5,316 nt of DNA from an uncultured Bacteroidota bacterium (GTDB lineage Bacteria; Bacteroidota; Bacteroidia; Flavobacteriales; Flavobacteriaceae): contig CAISUR010000230.1 of the NCBI GenBank assembly GCA_903888655.1, forward strand, positions 1-5,316. Reading direction: 5' to 3'. Below, one piece after another: positions 5,305 through 5,316 of this stretch. Positions within the stretch are counted from its first letter, which is position 1. The number at the start of each line of letters is the position of its first letter. Under the pieces are notes generated by a model, which was given only the letters and a program-made list of their open reading frames with translations, searched no databases and was not told the origin of the DNA. Made by a program: the position numbers and the translations under genes.

Positions 5305-5316
5305 AACCTAAAAAGG

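Overview
The window looks like chromosomal DNA of a flavobacterium-type member of the Bacteroidota. The evidence is AT-rich sequence, signal peptides of the form MKK...SQ with glutamine at the predicted mature N-terminus, a type IX secretion (T9SS) C-terminal sorting domain, weak Shine-Dalgarno signals, and a TAnnTTTG promoter element. These traits fit Flavobacteriaceae, but no single gene pins down a genus.

Layout. Positions 1-150 hold the 3' end of an unrecognised plus-strand gene. Converging on it is a compact four-gene minus-strand cluster occupying 181-4778, read from right to left. It encodes (i) a small secreted protein with a T9SS sorting domain (4293-4778, start corrected to ATG), (ii) a predicted outer-membrane beta-barrel protein (3682-4293, TAATG overlap with the gene before it), (iii) a 935-residue secreted collagen-like protein (862-3669), and (iv) a cytoplasmic protein with uracil-DNA-glycosylase-like motifs (181-855). 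Gaps are -1, 12 and 6 bp, so one transcript is likely. A divergent 115-bp intergenic region (4779-4893) carries a TAnnTTTG element for the cluster and a perfect 14-bp palindrome. To its right, on the plus strand, are a 75-residue XRE-type regulator (4894-5121) and a 57-residue helix-turn-helix ORF (5131-5304). A 9-bp-arm inverted repeat built on TGTCCCA lies inside the start of that last ORF.

How the parts may work together. The first three cluster products all have export signals and together look like a cell-surface fibre module: a T9SS-anchored surface protein, a barrel, and a long modular fibre. The fibre has an N-terminal domain, collagen triplets interrupted by four 26-residue 'SAYQ' modules and three cysteine-bracketed modules that each contain a textbook EF-hand-type loop, and a C-terminal tandem pair of beta-rich domains. 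The fibre has clear internal duplications (219-bp and 108-bp units, both multiples of 3), so its length may vary without frameshift. The last gene is functionally discordant and may be a passenger. A role for the XRE protein in controlling the cluster through the palindrome is inference from position only.
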